In this document: one piece after another, positions 52,371 through 64,000 of the stretch | How the letters are laid out: each line of letters begins with the position of its first letter | How positions within the stretch are numbered: the stretch's first letter is position 1 | Source of the DNA: Cacajao melanocephalus | Taxonomy: Eukaryota > Chordata > Mammalia > Primates > Pitheciidae | DNA length: 64,000 bases | Reading direction: 5' to 3' | Assembly (NCBI GenBank): GCA_963573385.1 | Contig: CAUYLG010038486.1 | Location: 62,001 to 126,000, forward strand | Position numbers and translations under genes: made by a program | Notes under the pieces: model-generated | What the model saw: only the letters and a program-made list of their open reading frames with translations | Databases searched by the model: none | What the model was told of the DNA's origin: nothing

Positions 52371-52954
52371 AGGGTTCCAAAGGCTAATACATGGGTATGT
52401 TTCAACACACATCATTCCAGAGAGGTGAAGCATACATGGGAGGTCTCACAGAGCAGGGGCCAAAGGGGCTGGAAGCCAGAACCTTCCTGGTCTCCTGTTT
52501 GCTGACCTACAGGATTCCCTTTGCTCTTATCTTGGGGTGGAGGGGCACCTCCTGGCAGAGTCATGCCTGAGAGCATTTAAACAAGACAAATAGTACTTTG
52601 TACCTCTCAAGTACTTTTCTTTTCCCCAGTGTGGCCCTCTAGGGATGAGATTATCTCAGTAATGCTTATGACATATTTGACTCATAAATAAAGCATAGGT
52701 TTCTAGGAAGCATGCATGCTGTTTGTTTTTTTCCCAGAAACTCCATGGCCCCTTTTGTTTTTCATACTTTGATGTCTTTGGCATTGGATCTGGACTTGGA
52801 GGCAGAATTGTTGCATGTTCAGAGAATTCTGTGGGGGTAGTCTGGGGAACCCTTTTCAGTCACTCATTGGGTGATCCTTATGTCTGGTCACCATTTCTCT
52901 TGTTAGAGAGTCTGTAGTGTAGATTTCAGTTCTCAACTCTGAGTTCATGTGCCA
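52371..52954. other. Unique DNA, no gene seen
   Basis: No repeat or exon recognised. Confidence 0.4.
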
Positions 52955-53042
52955 TTTTGGACCTCAGTTTTCTCAAATTGGAGTGACCAGGTCAGGCCAG
53001 ATGATACCTAGTGTTTCTTCAAGCTTCACCAGTCTGTGATTT
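52955..53042 (+). mobile_element. MIR3-like fragment
   Basis: 'ttggacctcagttttctcaa', 'ccagatgatacctagtgttt' and 'tcaccagtctgtgattt' match the common MIR3-type 3' half. Confidence 0.5.
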
Positions 53043-54829
53043 GGAGCCTGCTGTAATCCAAAGTTTTTCTGGAATGAATGGCAAAGTACCAGATTTTATT
53101 CTTTTAGGGTAAGATGCAAGAGAGTAAGAATAGTAAATACCTGAGCTCGTGCCTTCACTGAAGGATATGCGAGAATGGCCTGGGTGCTTCCTGGTGAGGT
53201 AAAGACTGAAGTGCTGTGAGTGGAGCGTGTATACTGTGGGAGAGGGAATGGGGATGCCTTCTGTTTAAGATAGTAGAAGGAACCAGAGAGGAGAAGCTTA
53301 TGGCTGCAGAGAGGGCAGGAGACTTCATTAGAACAGTCTGACCAAAATCCCCTCCAAATTTCCTTATGTAATGAGCATGTAAAAGGGTTGAAAACTGCAA
53401 ATTGAAGGATAAGGGACAGAAGGAGGAATATCAACAAGGAATCAAACACGAATTAGGAAGAGTATCTAGAGAATTTAACTGGGAAGTAGGAAATTTAAAT
53501 CTACTGCAACTCTCATGTGGGGAGTTTGGACTTAGATTGAGATATGTGGGAGGCTTTTAAGTGTGGGAGGGTTAAAAGCAGACATTTTTTGGCCTTGGCA
53601 TGTGGAATAGACCAGGCAAAAAGCCCTGCTGGGGCGCCAGCACTCCCGTCCAAGAGTGTGGAGGTAGAGTCTAGACTTGGGGATAGAAGTGGAGAAAAGG
53701 GAGAGGGAAGAATTGGTGGTCCAGATGGCAGCTGCTCTCAGCATCCCAGTCTCCGTGGCTTCCACGCCATGGATGAAGAGAACAGAATCGCAGGTTCTGT
53801 ACTGCCGCAGCCTTGAATAGTTGGCTTGGTCATGGTTTTGGTGGTCTTTCATTTGTTGGTGAGATTCAGCTATCTGTTGTGGCATGAGGAAGGGGCAAGA
53901 GAAGGACTAAGGGATGGTTCGAGTTTCTTGAAGCAAATCAGAGGACTTCTCCATCTGATTTGGGTATTTCTGGAAGAGCTCTGCCTGCTCTGAAAGGATC
54001 CTGAGGATTTCCTCCATTGACATAAGGAGGTTGCCCTTCTCTCAGGCCCAAGTTACAATTCAAAAAGCATTTTTGGGGAACAGTGAGAAATCTGAGCTCT
54101 GAGTTCTCTGTGTTAGTGATTGGGAGGCAGCAGGGACTATGCTGAACATGCCTGAGAAGGGGAGAGCAAACAGGGGTCCTGCCCTACTCCATGCTGCTCC
54201 ACTGTCTGCACCCTCAGGATAATTTTCCGTCCTGTGAGGATCAGATACAGTCACGGTGTGCAGGTGTTTTGTCATGTAAATACTGTGCATTGAACATGGA
54301 AGGTACTGTTATTATTATATTTTCTTAGCATCATTTTTATTCCCTGTTGGTACTTGTTGGATACTCTTGGGCCATGGAAGGACAGGTCCTACTAGGCTAG
54401 AGGCTAGTTTGGGTTTAGAACGAATGAAGAAGTGCATTTTGGGGGCATTTGCAGCTGTATGTGTGAATAAGCCAAGAGGTAGGCAGATTGACTTGTGTGC
54501 TAGCTAATTCTGAATCTTGCAGCTCTGCTTTGCTATCAAGAGCCACCTATGGGGTATTTCTTCCTTCCTCTCATTAACTGATTTATTTGTATTGTGGGCA
54601 GATGCTCTTAAAATGAAACAATGGATTTTTTTTTCACATCAAATTCTAATAACTGCTATAGGCTCTTCAGGATTGACGTGCATTTGGGAGAGTGCATCAT
54701 TACTTGTTTTAATGATGAAAAATTATGTAGTTTAAAAGGAATTAGTATGGCACATGACCCTTGAAGCAAATATCGTATGTAAACATTCATTTTTACGTAA
54801 TAGATACATTAGCCATGACTTTTAAAAAA
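53043..54829. other. Unique DNA, no gene seen
   Basis: Overlapping minus frames at 53096-53449 and 53532-53885 show no domain, signal peptide or conserved motif. No clear repeat. Confidence 0.4.
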
Positions 54830-55180
54830 TAAACCATTTCTGAGAGCAGTTTGAGTTCAGAGCAAAACGAAACTGAAGGTACAAAGATTTCCCATATGCC
54901 CCTGCCCCACACACTCATAGCCTCTCCCATTACCAACATCTACCACCATACTGGTACATTGACACATTGTTATCACTCAAAGTCCGTAGTTCACATTAGG
55001 TTCACTCTCGTGTTGTACATTCTACAGATTTGGACAAACGTATAATGATGTGTCTCCACCATTATAGTATCTGTGTCAAAGTTTCACTGCCCTAAAAATC
55101 ACTTGTGGTCCCCCTTCTCCCAGGGTAACTCCTTTTACAAAAAATCAAATATGCCCTACCAATGAATTTATAATAGGTTT
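54830..55180 (-). mobile_element. Old L1M-type 3' UTR fragment
   Basis: Block order 'gagagcagtttgagttcaga', 'gatttcccatatgcccctgc', 'cattgacacattgttatcac', 'tgttgtacattctacagatt' and 'tttcactgccctaaaaatc' is typical of an old L1M 3' UTR. Strand inferred. Confidence 0.55.
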
Positions 55181-55259
55181 CCTTTAAATATCATCTCTCA
55201 ATGCCTTTATTGCTTTATATATTTTACACACTTCATTTACAAAAAAAAGGTACATTTGG

Positions 55260-55461
55260 GCCAGGCATGGTGGCTCACACTTGTAATCCTAGCACTTTGG
55301 GAGGCTGAGGTGGGTGGATCACGAGGTCAGGCGTTCAAGATCAGCCTGTCCAATATGGTGAAGTCCGCTTCTACTAAAAAAATACAAAAATTAGCCAGGT
55401 GTAGTGGTGCATGCCATTGCACTCCAGCCTGGGTGACAGAGTGAGACTTATCTCAAAAAAT
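55260..55461 (+). mobile_element. Alu with internal right-arm deletion, 17-bp TSD
   Basis: Sense Alu of only 202 bp. The left arm and linker are complete; the sequence then jumps from 'gtgcatgcc' directly to 'attgcactccagcctgg', omitting about 80 bp of the right arm. The TSD (55243-55259 and 55462-55478) has one mismatch, so the ends are original. Confidence 0.95.
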
Positions 55462-55493
55462 AAAAAAGGTACATCTGGATACTACCAAGCAAG

Positions 55494-55560
55494 GTGTGTG
55501 TGTGTGTATGTATGTGTGTGTATATCTGTATCTATATATAGATATAGCTATATAGATAGT
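55494..55560. repeat. Compound TG / TATG / TATC microsatellite
   Basis: A TG run, then TATG and TATC/GATA-rich units including the palindromic ctatatatagatatag. Confidence 0.9.
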
Positions 55561-56884
55561 AATAAGGCCCTTTAAAATACAGCTTCTGTTACTGCCAGTG
55601 AAATTTCAGTAAAGCAAATATATCACTTCAGAACAAAACAGCCCTCCCCAAAATAATCCCTGCCACAAACCTCCAAACCTCTGGTGTAATAAAGAGTCCC
55701 AAGCTCAGCCCCCATTTTTAAAAATTTAATGAAATATGTACTATGCCTAAATTTTTGTACTAGAAAAAAATTGGGTGCTCTTGAAATTTCACTGTAATGG
55801 GGTTTGACTTGTGAGGCATTTTTTTCCTTGGGACTTTGACAAGGTCACCTTTTTCCTCCCAGTTGGCATCTGGCCCTTTTCTGTGTGTTGTATACAGGGT
55901 ACTTGTGTGAGAGCCACTCAGGTCTAAGGTGCACTGGCCTTGAAGGCAGGTCCCTTTTCTCCCTGAAGTGGGAGGAGGAGGGTGACCTAGGGGTTGCCAG
56001 GAGCCCAGGCCAGCTCCTCCCCACTTGAGCAATACAGTCAAACTGTGTTTTGCTGGAGGGAGGCCTTGGTTTCTAATGTGAACTTGAGGTGTGTCCTCTG
56101 AATCATTTATGGACAGGGTCAGCTTGCCCCCGCCACACTCCCTACTTCTATGGCTCCAGTCTTTGGGAGGCATTCTGTGCTCTAGGCAAGGCTCCTAGCC
56201 ACGATTTTTAAGTACAAAGGCTGCTTCTTCTGCTTGCCTGGGAACTATCTTTTCAGCCAGAGACCCGCTTGCAAAGGCATCCCTGTTTCCCACAGGGCAG
56301 GGCTGGGAATTGGATGCTGGGGAGCTCGATGGAGCGCAGGCAGGCCTTGGGCCTCTTGCTGCCAGCCCAGGTTCTGCTTTCTGAATCCCATTACCTGCTG
56401 TGCCCACCTGCTTCGCTGCCCCTGGGCAGGCATTACATGGGCAAATCTAAACAAACCCATGAGGCAGGAAGAGGGTGTTCTCCATCCTCCTTTTCCCAAG
56501 TTGAAAAACCTTCGTAGCTCCGTTTTAGATTGCCTGCAATATTTTAGAAAATGATAGGGTAGTAGAGCTGAATAGGTTGTTAGCAATGACCTATAAATAT
56601 CCCTGTGTTATTACTGCTTTCTCTGCTGGCAGGGTTTAACCCGGGATCCATGGAATACCCCTGCCATCTTCAGGCAGACTGCAGGGGTGGGTCAGCCTCC
56701 TGAAATGCTGGACTGTGTTTGTGTGTGTGTGTGTGGCTGTGAGAATTTCTCAGGCAAGACTGTTATTAGATTCCCAAAAGGAGCATTGGATTTTCAGCAG
56801 GAGCTTTCATTAGATTCCCAAAAGGGTCCAAGCATCAAAAAAAGGTGCCAAGCTACTGATCAGGTTTAAAGCCCACCTCCACCC
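55561..56884. other. Moderate-GC unique DNA, no gene seen
   Basis: Overlapping frames on both strands at 56195-56586 (up to 113 codons) are mutual shadows with no domain. A short (TG)n lies near 56716-56733. Confidence 0.4.
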
Positions 56885-57054
56885 CCAGTACACATACACA
56901 CACACATGCCTGCACACACACACATGCACAGAGATTTACAGTACACACATGCACACACAGATTTACAGTACACATGCACACATGCACACATGCACACACA
57001 GATTTACAGTACACATACACACATACACACGTGTACACACACACAGATTTACAG
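56885..57054. repeat. CA-rich minisatellite with agatttacag spacers
   Basis: CA/CATG-rich blocks separated by four perfect copies of agatttacag (56932, 56959, 57000 and 57045), spaced 27, 41 and 45 bp. Higher-order repeat structure is evident. Confidence 0.92.
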
Positions 57055-57064
57055 GTAAAGGAAG

Positions 57065-57165
57065 TCTAGAAGAGGCAGAGTGACCACCAGTGAAGTGCAA
57101 GGCTGGGACTAGAACTCACATCCCTAACTGGTTCAGTGCAGCACTCTTCTGTTAGCCTGTGCACA
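57065..57165 (-). mobile_element. MIR fragment
   Basis: 'gaggcagagtgaccaccagt', 'ggctgggactagaactcaca' and 'cagcactcttctgtta' match a reversed MIR core. Confidence 0.5.
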
Positions 57166-57442
57166 AAAGAGGCCTGTTGGGTTGACTACGGGATGGCAAA
57201 ACTGCTTTAGAACATGCTCTACAAGTACTCTGGATGATGGGGCACAGGGCGTACATTCTGGATAACTCATTTTGCACCTAGGGACAATTCTGTCTATATA
57301 AGACTGATATTTAGTCATTCATTGTTCTGCCCATGCTCTCAGTATATTTGTTGAATGGGTGAACCTCAGTGGAGAGTACTATACAGAAGACAGCTTAGTA
57401 GCTTTATGCAGCCAGTTATTTGAACTTAGGAATTATGAATCC

Positions 57443-57721
57443 CTGTAATCCCAGCATTGTGAGAGACTGAGGTGAGTGGATGACCAGCTGGTCAGGAGTT
57501 CAAGACCAGCCTGGCCAACATGGTGAAACCCTGTCCCTACTAAAAATACAAAAATCAGCTGGGTGCGATGGCACATGCCTATAGTCCCAGCTGCTTGGGA
57601 GGCTAAGGCTGGAGAGAATTGCTTGAACCCGGGAGGCAGAGGTTACAGAGAGCCGACATTATGTCACTGCACTCCAGGCTGGGAGACAGAGTGAGACTCC
57701 ATCTCAAAAAAAAAAAAAAAA
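57443..57721 (+). mobile_element. 5'-truncated Alu with 12-bp TSD
   Basis: Sense Alu starting at the 'ctgtaatcccagcattg' position and ending in a long A-run (57706-57723). TSD: aattatgaatcc (57431-57442) and aattaggaatcc (57722-57733), one mismatch. Confidence 0.94.
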
Positions 57722-57733
57722 AATTAGGAATCC

Positions 57734-58499
57734 TTTCTTTCCTCCCACCTTGTTCCCCTTTCCTCACCCACATGACCTCAGATCTCAGGGCAGTTGTTAG
57801 CAGCAGGAGGTGGCCCAGATCATAAACCACTCCTTCCTTGCAAGCTGCTTTGGCAATTCATTAGTGACCTGAAAACTCAAAGTGTAAATGCTTCAGAGCC
57901 AAGGTAATTTTTTATACAATAAGTAATTCTTAGAAGGATAAAAATTTCTCCTAACTTATGTGATTTGTAAATTTGGACATTTTAAATATTTAATGGCACT
58001 TATTTATAGCTGTTGGGAGGTCTAGCTCTAATTCAGGTTTATCTTTTATTTCGTTAGGATGTTACAGAATAATAGATCCAAACGAGATAGTTGTTGAGTG
58101 CAGCAGCTGTCTATGATCTATGATCTATGATCTGGGCTAAGTCCAGAGAGGGGTGGACAAACGGTTTACATCTGGGTCATAGAGTTTGGAAGACCTTGTG
58201 ATAGGATATTTAAGTAAGTTGGCAAAGAAGGGAACATCAAAGAAAAGGAAAAATGTGTCAAGTTAAGAGTTACTTAAAGGGCTTTACTTGTTTAGGGAAA
58301 TGAAAGATCATTTCAAAGTGTATCTGTCTAGGGATGACTTTATAAAAGAATTACATTTGTTCTGTCTTAGGTAGTTTCCTGATTGGTAAAGATGAAAATA
58401 AAAGCATGGTCTAGGAAGAACAATGTTAGAAGCTGGTGTGCGAGTAGAAAATGCCAACTTTTTATTGTTTAATTATGTTAGTTTTTTAAAAAGAGCTTT
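57734..58499. other. Unique DNA, no gene seen
   Basis: A triplicated ctatgat 7-mer lies at 58111-58131. No repeat or exon otherwise recognised. Confidence 0.4.
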
Positions 58500-58730
58500 T
58501 TAAAAGATCACTGTGCAGTGGAGTGTTAGGTGCATGACATGCGTCATTGAGTTTAATTCTCATGATACAAGGCCGGCACTGTTGTTAACCTCACTTTACC
58601 AGCATTATCATTAACTTCATAAACCATGGAAATATCTTGCTCAGGCTTGCACAACCAGGATTCAAATTTAGGGCTGACTGGCTCCAAAGCTATATTGCCA
58701 CAATGCCATACTGTGACCATTAGGATTGGA
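58500..58730 (-). mobile_element. MIR
   Basis: Reversed MIR: 'gagtttaattctcatgatac', 'atatcttgctcaggcttgca', 'caaccaggattcaaatttag' and 'gactggctccaaagctat' in order. Confidence 0.72.
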
Positions 58731-58816
58731 TTGAAGGTGTTGTTTTTGAGAATAAAGGGAGACAAAACCTTATGGAGTAGTTGGAGGATGTTTAATGCAG
58801 AATCTTTAGATAATGA

Positions 58817-58866
58817 GGAGATAAAACCTGACACAAATTGGGGAGATAAAACTTGACACAAATTTT
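58817..58866. repeat. 25-bp tandem duplication
   Basis: Two copies of ggagataaaacYtgacacaaatt (58817-58841, 58842-58866), nearly identical. Confidence 0.9.
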
Positions 58867-59169
58867 TAAGGGAAGTTGCATGTGTATTCTCTGAGCTGGG
58901 TGAAGAACATTCATGTTGTGAGGCAGGGGTTCGATCCTATTAGGAGATTTCTTCCAACTCAGAGATGGTGTGATGTTAACTTGAACCCTTTGGCAGAAAC
59001 ATGCATTAAGGCCAAGTAAACATCTTCATCCTTATTGCTGAGGTATCACAGCAAGTGATACCAGGAGTCTCTCCATTTAATAAACTCTTGGCATGTTTCT
59101 ACAGGTTTAGTGTGTGTTCATGGTGGATGCCTGTCTGTGAGCCTATCTTTATCTAGCTTTAGAGGCTGA

Positions 59170-59420
59170 CTCAGTTGAAGCAGCATGCTGTGGTAGAAAA
59201 TGCCTGGAATTTGGAACTGGCTGGATTTGGCAGGGAATGTCAGTTTCACCTTCCAGGAGGTGTGCATCTCAGGGCAAAATAGCTAATTATCCTGAGCCCC
59301 AGTTTTCTCATCTGTAAATGGTGACGTGTTTACCTTATATTAGGAAAGCACCCAGCTCATTTTCTGAAAATCTAATATGTCAAGCACTTAGTCCATCGGG
59401 TAAGTCTAGCACCTAATCCT
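59170..59420 (+). mobile_element. MIR
   Basis: Sense MIR: 'catgctgtggtagaaaatgc', 'ggaactggctggatttggca', 'ccagttttctcatctgtaaa' and a diverged 3' end. Confidence 0.75.
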
Positions 59421-60778
59421 GTTAACATCATCATCCACAATCATCACCATCACGGTTTATGCTTCTTACAACCTCTCCATACAATTGGATTGTGAGGCTC
59501 AAATACCCCTTTCCTAGATAAACAATATGGAAACAGTTCAGTCAGTTTGAAATAAGAGTACCCTAGTTCAAGGTCTCTCAGTAGGGGACAGAGATCTTGG
59601 ACAGTGGACTAAAAGCCAATTTACAGGATTGTCATGAGCACTGAGTGAGAAAAACGCTATGAAATTACTTTGTAAGTCCACAAAGCTTGATTCAGATATT
59701 AGACAGAATAGTAAAATGTTATTATGCCATTGCCTTTGAAAGAATTAAACTAAAATCCAATAACTCTTGGGTTCACATGAGTAGTACTTTCCTAAAGTGT
59801 TTACAGGATCCAAAAAGATGTTCTCTCTGAGGCTCACGTTGCTCCTTTCCCTGGTTTTTGGCCTCCAGGACCATAAGGCCCCTCTCCAGCTGGCTGGCAT
59901 TAAAGATGGGCCCACTCTGGCCTGATCCTGGCACCAGCAATGGAATGTTGACCTGTCTGCTGAGTCTTTGGAGACCACCACTGCCAAGGAGACCCAGCTG
60001 GAGCTAATTTGCTGGGCTGAGTCATAGTATCTGGTTGGAACCGGTTTCTTTTCAATCACAAGGATCTCCCTGAACCTACTGAGAGCTCACCACTTTGCTG
60101 AGTTCCTAGGTGTGGGTGGGTGTTTAGGCACAGTTAGGCTTCTGTGGAGGATCCTTTTCCAGAGGGAAGGTTATGATAATACACTTGATAACAACTGTGA
60201 ATGCTTCAAAACTGCCTATCATTAGGGCAAAATGGTTTGTAACATGAGAATGACTGCATAATCCAAAGTAGGGGAGTTCAGGGAAAGTTAGCAGAGTTAG
60301 AGAACGTTTATTATTGGTTATCCAGGGGATGTTCATGAAAACATTCATTAGCGCTGCTCAGAAGAAAGAAAACAGAGTATCAGCAGAGGAGACTAACCTG
60401 GGCAACTTCCATGGGAAAGTCTGGGCAATCAGAGCCTTGCCTCGGGATAGAATGGGATTCCAGAGCTTTAGCGGCCAGCACAGCAGACCGGGAGTTGACG
60501 TTGTAGTTCCAGGAACTAAATTGTGGCTTGGAAATGCAGGGACTGGGGGTTTACCTCTTGCATTTGCATGTTACATTCTGTTATTTATTTCTTTTTTTGT
60601 CACCTTAGTTCTGTCTTGAAAGGATCTGTGTCAAACAGTTGCAGAATAGTCACCATCAGGCAACCCGGAAATTTGTCCTTGGGGAGCTACTTAGGCAATC
60701 AGTTGCTGACTTATGTTGTTGTATAATCAGGAAGTCTGGTTCTAATCTTAGCCTTGCCACTGTTCTGCTCCTTGTTGC
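59421..60778. other. Unique DNA, no gene seen
   Basis: 59505-59700 may hold another strongly diverged MIR. The frames at 59745-60059 and 60314-60726 show no domain. Confidence 0.4.
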
Positions 60779-60923
60779 CCAGAGTGTGGTCTGTGGAGTT
60801 GCAGCATTACCTGGGAGCTGGTTAGAAATGCGGAATCTCGGGCCTGCCTAGACCTGTGAATTAGAAGCGATGGCTTAGAATCCCCAGGTAATTTATCGGC
60901 ATATAAAACTTTGAGAAGCACTG
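60779..60923 (+). mobile_element. MER20 (hAT-Charlie)
   Basis: 'cagagtgtggtctgtggagt', 'gcattacctgggagctggtt', 'agaaatgcggaatctcgggc' and 'ctttgagaagcactg' follow MER20 from near its start to its end. Confidence 0.78.
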
Positions 60924-60933
60924 ACCTAAGTGG

Positions 60934-61023
60934 TAAACTCTGGGAGGGCATGGGCATTTTCTAGTTTCTTATGTATTATTTTGTATCCCCAGTGCCTGTC
61001 TGAAGTTTAACACACAGTAGCTG
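60934..61023 (+). mobile_element. L2 3' end fragment
   Basis: 'ctgggagggcatgggcattt', 'tgtatccccagtgcctgtct' and 'aacacacagtagctgca' match the extreme 3' end of L2. Confidence 0.6.
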
Positions 61024-61195
61024 CAATATCCTTGAATCTTCCTCTGACCTTGGGCATATTTGAACTTCTGGGAACTTTGTAAGCGTCTAGGAACTTAACT
61101 GTAAAGTGATGTATGGAGAGGGCAGTTGAGTGGAAATGGAGCCAGTGATTGAGAAGCTGAGGTGAGCCTAGAGGCACAGGTGGTGTGAGTTTTTG

Positions 61196-61332
61196 TTGTT
61201 GTTGTTGATTTTTTGCAGAGATGGGTCTTGCCATGTTGCCCAGGCTGGCTTTGAACTCCTAGGCTAAAGCCATTTGCCTGCCTCTGCCTCCCAAAGTGTG
61301 GGGATTACGGGCGTGAGCCACCATGCTTGGCA
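61196..61332 (-). mobile_element. FLAM or Alu left arm
   Basis: A single antisense arm after a (TTG)n stretch: 'cagagatgggtcttgccatg' to 'gtgagccaccatgcttggc'. Confidence 0.8.
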
Positions 61333-61530
61333 TAGGTGGGAGTTTTAATATAGATACCTTTAACCTACTAAGTCAAAATCTCTGAGGGTGGATCGTCAAG
61401 TTTGTATGTTTTTATTTATTTATTTATGCCTTTAAACCACATTCTGAAAGAAAAATTTTTGTGTTTTTAAAAGTTCTCTTCATGTTAAGGAATATTAATT
61501 ACAATATTACATATAATTTAAAAAATTTGT

Positions 61531-62050
<520 letters not shown>

Positions 62051-62072
62051 CAGTTTTTTTTTTTTTTTTTTT

Positions 62073-62797
62073 AAAGGAATGACTGCATAATTGTTCATGA
62101 TATGTATAATCTTTCTGAATGCTTAAAAGATTTCTTTATGAAATGACTAACCCAAATTCCCCTGGTAATTGCAATGCGAGCAGTTGGTAGGTGGCCTTAA
62201 ATACTCCTAATTCTGAACCTTCCAGTTTGAAATGTATTTGTACTCAGAGAGCTTTCTCCTGGACCCCCTCTCTTGTTCTCACAGACAATCATGCCTATTA
62301 GGACATGCCCAAGTCCTGTAGCTTCCCTGCAGTCTGTCCTGAGGAAATGCCACGTCCCGTGTTGGTAATGTGAGTGGATTTTACCGTTCTTACTCGTTAG
62401 GGACCTAGCCTGCAAGGGCCTCCTCCCTGCTGCCTGCTTTTCCCCTTTATTAAAGGAAGCATCCTGCTCTACAGCTAGCCTGATCTTAAAGTTCCAGGGA
62501 CACCTCCCACCTTCCCTTCCAGTGTTCATTTTCATAACACCTTCACTGACACTTCAGTTTGGTGGTAGGATGTAGGTGTCCGTGTGAATCCCAAAAATTT
62601 CATTGCCTACCCTAAGCCTTATTATGTGCAATCATTCTTTTATTGCTGCATCTGCTTTCTTAACTTCCTTTCTATACCAGAAGTGTCACTAAAGTTTAAT
62701 TAATAAGGAGGATGCCTGTTGATCTGTGATTCAGAGAATGTTAAGAAGGCCGAAATGTCTCTAATACCTGGTACCAAAGTGGGCTTTAAATTTTCAT
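62073..62797. other. Unique DNA, no gene seen
   Basis: The minus frame 62197-62535 (112 codons) has no domain. No repeat recognised. Confidence 0.4.
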
Positions 62798-63125
<328 letters not shown>

Positions 63126-63163
63126 CTATTTTATATTATTATTATTTCTAATATAGTCAATAG

Positions 63164-63370
63164 CAGTGATTCTAAACCGTGGGTGATTTTTTTCAGCTAC
63201 AGACATTTGGGCAGTGTCTGGAAATAATTTTGGTTTCACAACTAGGGGAGTGCTCTAGTGCGTGGAGGCCGGGAATGCTGCTGAATATCCTACAATGCAC
63301 AAGACAATGCCCCCACCCCTCCCCTTCACAATGGATTAAATATTATCAGTGCCAAGGTTAAGAAACCCTG
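63164..63370 (+). mobile_element. MER5A (hAT-Charlie)
   Basis: Starts cagtgattctaaac, continues 'ggcagtgtctggaaataatt' and 'gctgaatatcctacaatgca', and ends 'aggttaagaaaccctg'. Essentially complete. Confidence 0.85.
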
Positions 63371-64000
63371 CTCCAAAGATCCTCATACCATGAATATAGT
63401 CCTATCAAGGAAGGAGAGTGAATGGGGCTGCAGCGCGTTTAGCGTGAGACAGTGTCACAAGGGATTGGGAATCCCAGGGAATTTATATGGGTTAGTCCTA
63501 TTTCCTAGCTATTTGGCTAGTCCAAACAGCTTCAATGATGGTCCAAAGCGTGGTGGGGTCTGGAACGTTCATGATATTAGAGATAAAGGATGGGAGGATA
63601 TTAAGGAAAAACCAGAGCGGAACAAAGTCCAGGCCCAGGAGAAGCCACCTCTAATGTTTTTGAGCATGGCACCTTAGTATAAACTACGCCTTCATGCTAT
63701 TAGCAATAGAGGAGAGCTTATTTAAAAATATTAACATGATCAGTGCAAAATGTGGTAGGTCATGACAGCAAGGACCCCCAGTGAATCATGCCTCTGCCAC
63801 CATCCACATTCATCTGCATTGTGATGCTGCCATTCCTCTCATCAAGCGGTGGAGTCTATTTTCCTGCCCCATGGGTGTGGGCTGGCCTTGTCCCTTGCCT
63901 TGACCAAAAGCATGTGGAGGCTGTAATGGTACGTGACGTCTGGGCCATTCAGCTTTGGTTTTTCTCCCTCATGGAAGATTTCTGCCATCAGGGGAGGAAG
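63371..64000. other. Unique DNA; possible old repeat at the right edge
   Basis: 63390-63677 is an open frame without a domain. From about 63760 to the window end, 'gcctctgccaccatccacat', 'caagcggtggagtctatttt' and 'tgggctggccttgtcccttg' resemble a common old interspersed repeat that I cannot name with confidence. It is cut by the window edge. Confidence 0.35.

Noticed and set aside
54060..54290. Short minus frame with hydrophobic stretch
   Set aside because: 76 codons, no signal or domain pattern; chance-level length.
56853..57044. Cys/Val-rich minus frame
   Set aside because: A product of the CA-rich minisatellite, not a protein.

Overview
This window is nuclear DNA from a primate, most likely human or another catarrhine. 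The evidence is about a dozen Alu copies on both strands (full, truncated, rearranged and single-arm), L1PA and L1PB/L1MA-type LINE-1 copies, a THE1-type MaLR LTR with intact 5-bp target-site duplications, and the usual background of MIR, L2, MER-type hAT elements and MLT1-type LTRs. I see no bacterial or phage features, no CRISPR array and no tRNA or rRNA gene. No multi-exon protein gene can be assembled from the sequence alone. Almost all long open frames lie inside Alu, L1 or L2 copies or are chance frames. The window is probably intergenic or intronic.

Layout. 1-1867 is unique AT-rich DNA. 1868-6742 is one old, internally deleted L1 on the + strand. Two neighbouring hAT elements (MER3-like and MER1A-like) follow at 6882-7576. 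An unrecognised 168-codon ORF lies at 8945-9451 (-), then an L1 3' end, a MIR and an L2 at 9887-10968. A short candidate coding remnant (12821-12936, -) sits beside a rearranged Alu head and a nearly full Alu. An MLT1 LTR is at 15651-16168. From 19010 to 23362 there is a dense cluster: two L1s facing tail to tail, the second carrying an Alu with perfect duplications, a single Alu arm and two more Alus. From about 23 kb the DNA is less AT-rich and holds more MIR, L2 and LTR remnants: MLT1 at 26493, THE1 at 28693, an L2 split by an Alu at 30565-31445, an LTR-like element at 34178, L2 at 41008, a Tc/mariner-type element at 42187-42840, and two back-to-back LTR-like elements at 46757-47737. The last 15 kb holds a 669-bp-loop inverted repeat (50959-51793) enclosing a possible ancient reverse-transcriptase remnant, an Alu with an internal deletion, a CA-rich minisatellite, and a tail-to-tail Alu palindrome (61531-62050).

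The elements do not form a pathway. They record layered insertions: ancient MIR/L2/MER elements, then MLT1 and L1M, then THE1 and L1PB/L1PA, then Alus. The observations most worth a second look are the inverted repeat at 51 kb, the apex-deleted Alu palindrome at 61.8 kb, the two unexplained minus-strand ORFs at 9 and 12.9 kb, and a small GC-box/YY1-like cluster at 25.7 kb. Family names come from recall of repeat consensus sequences, without a database search; boundaries are approximate unless target-site duplications are given.
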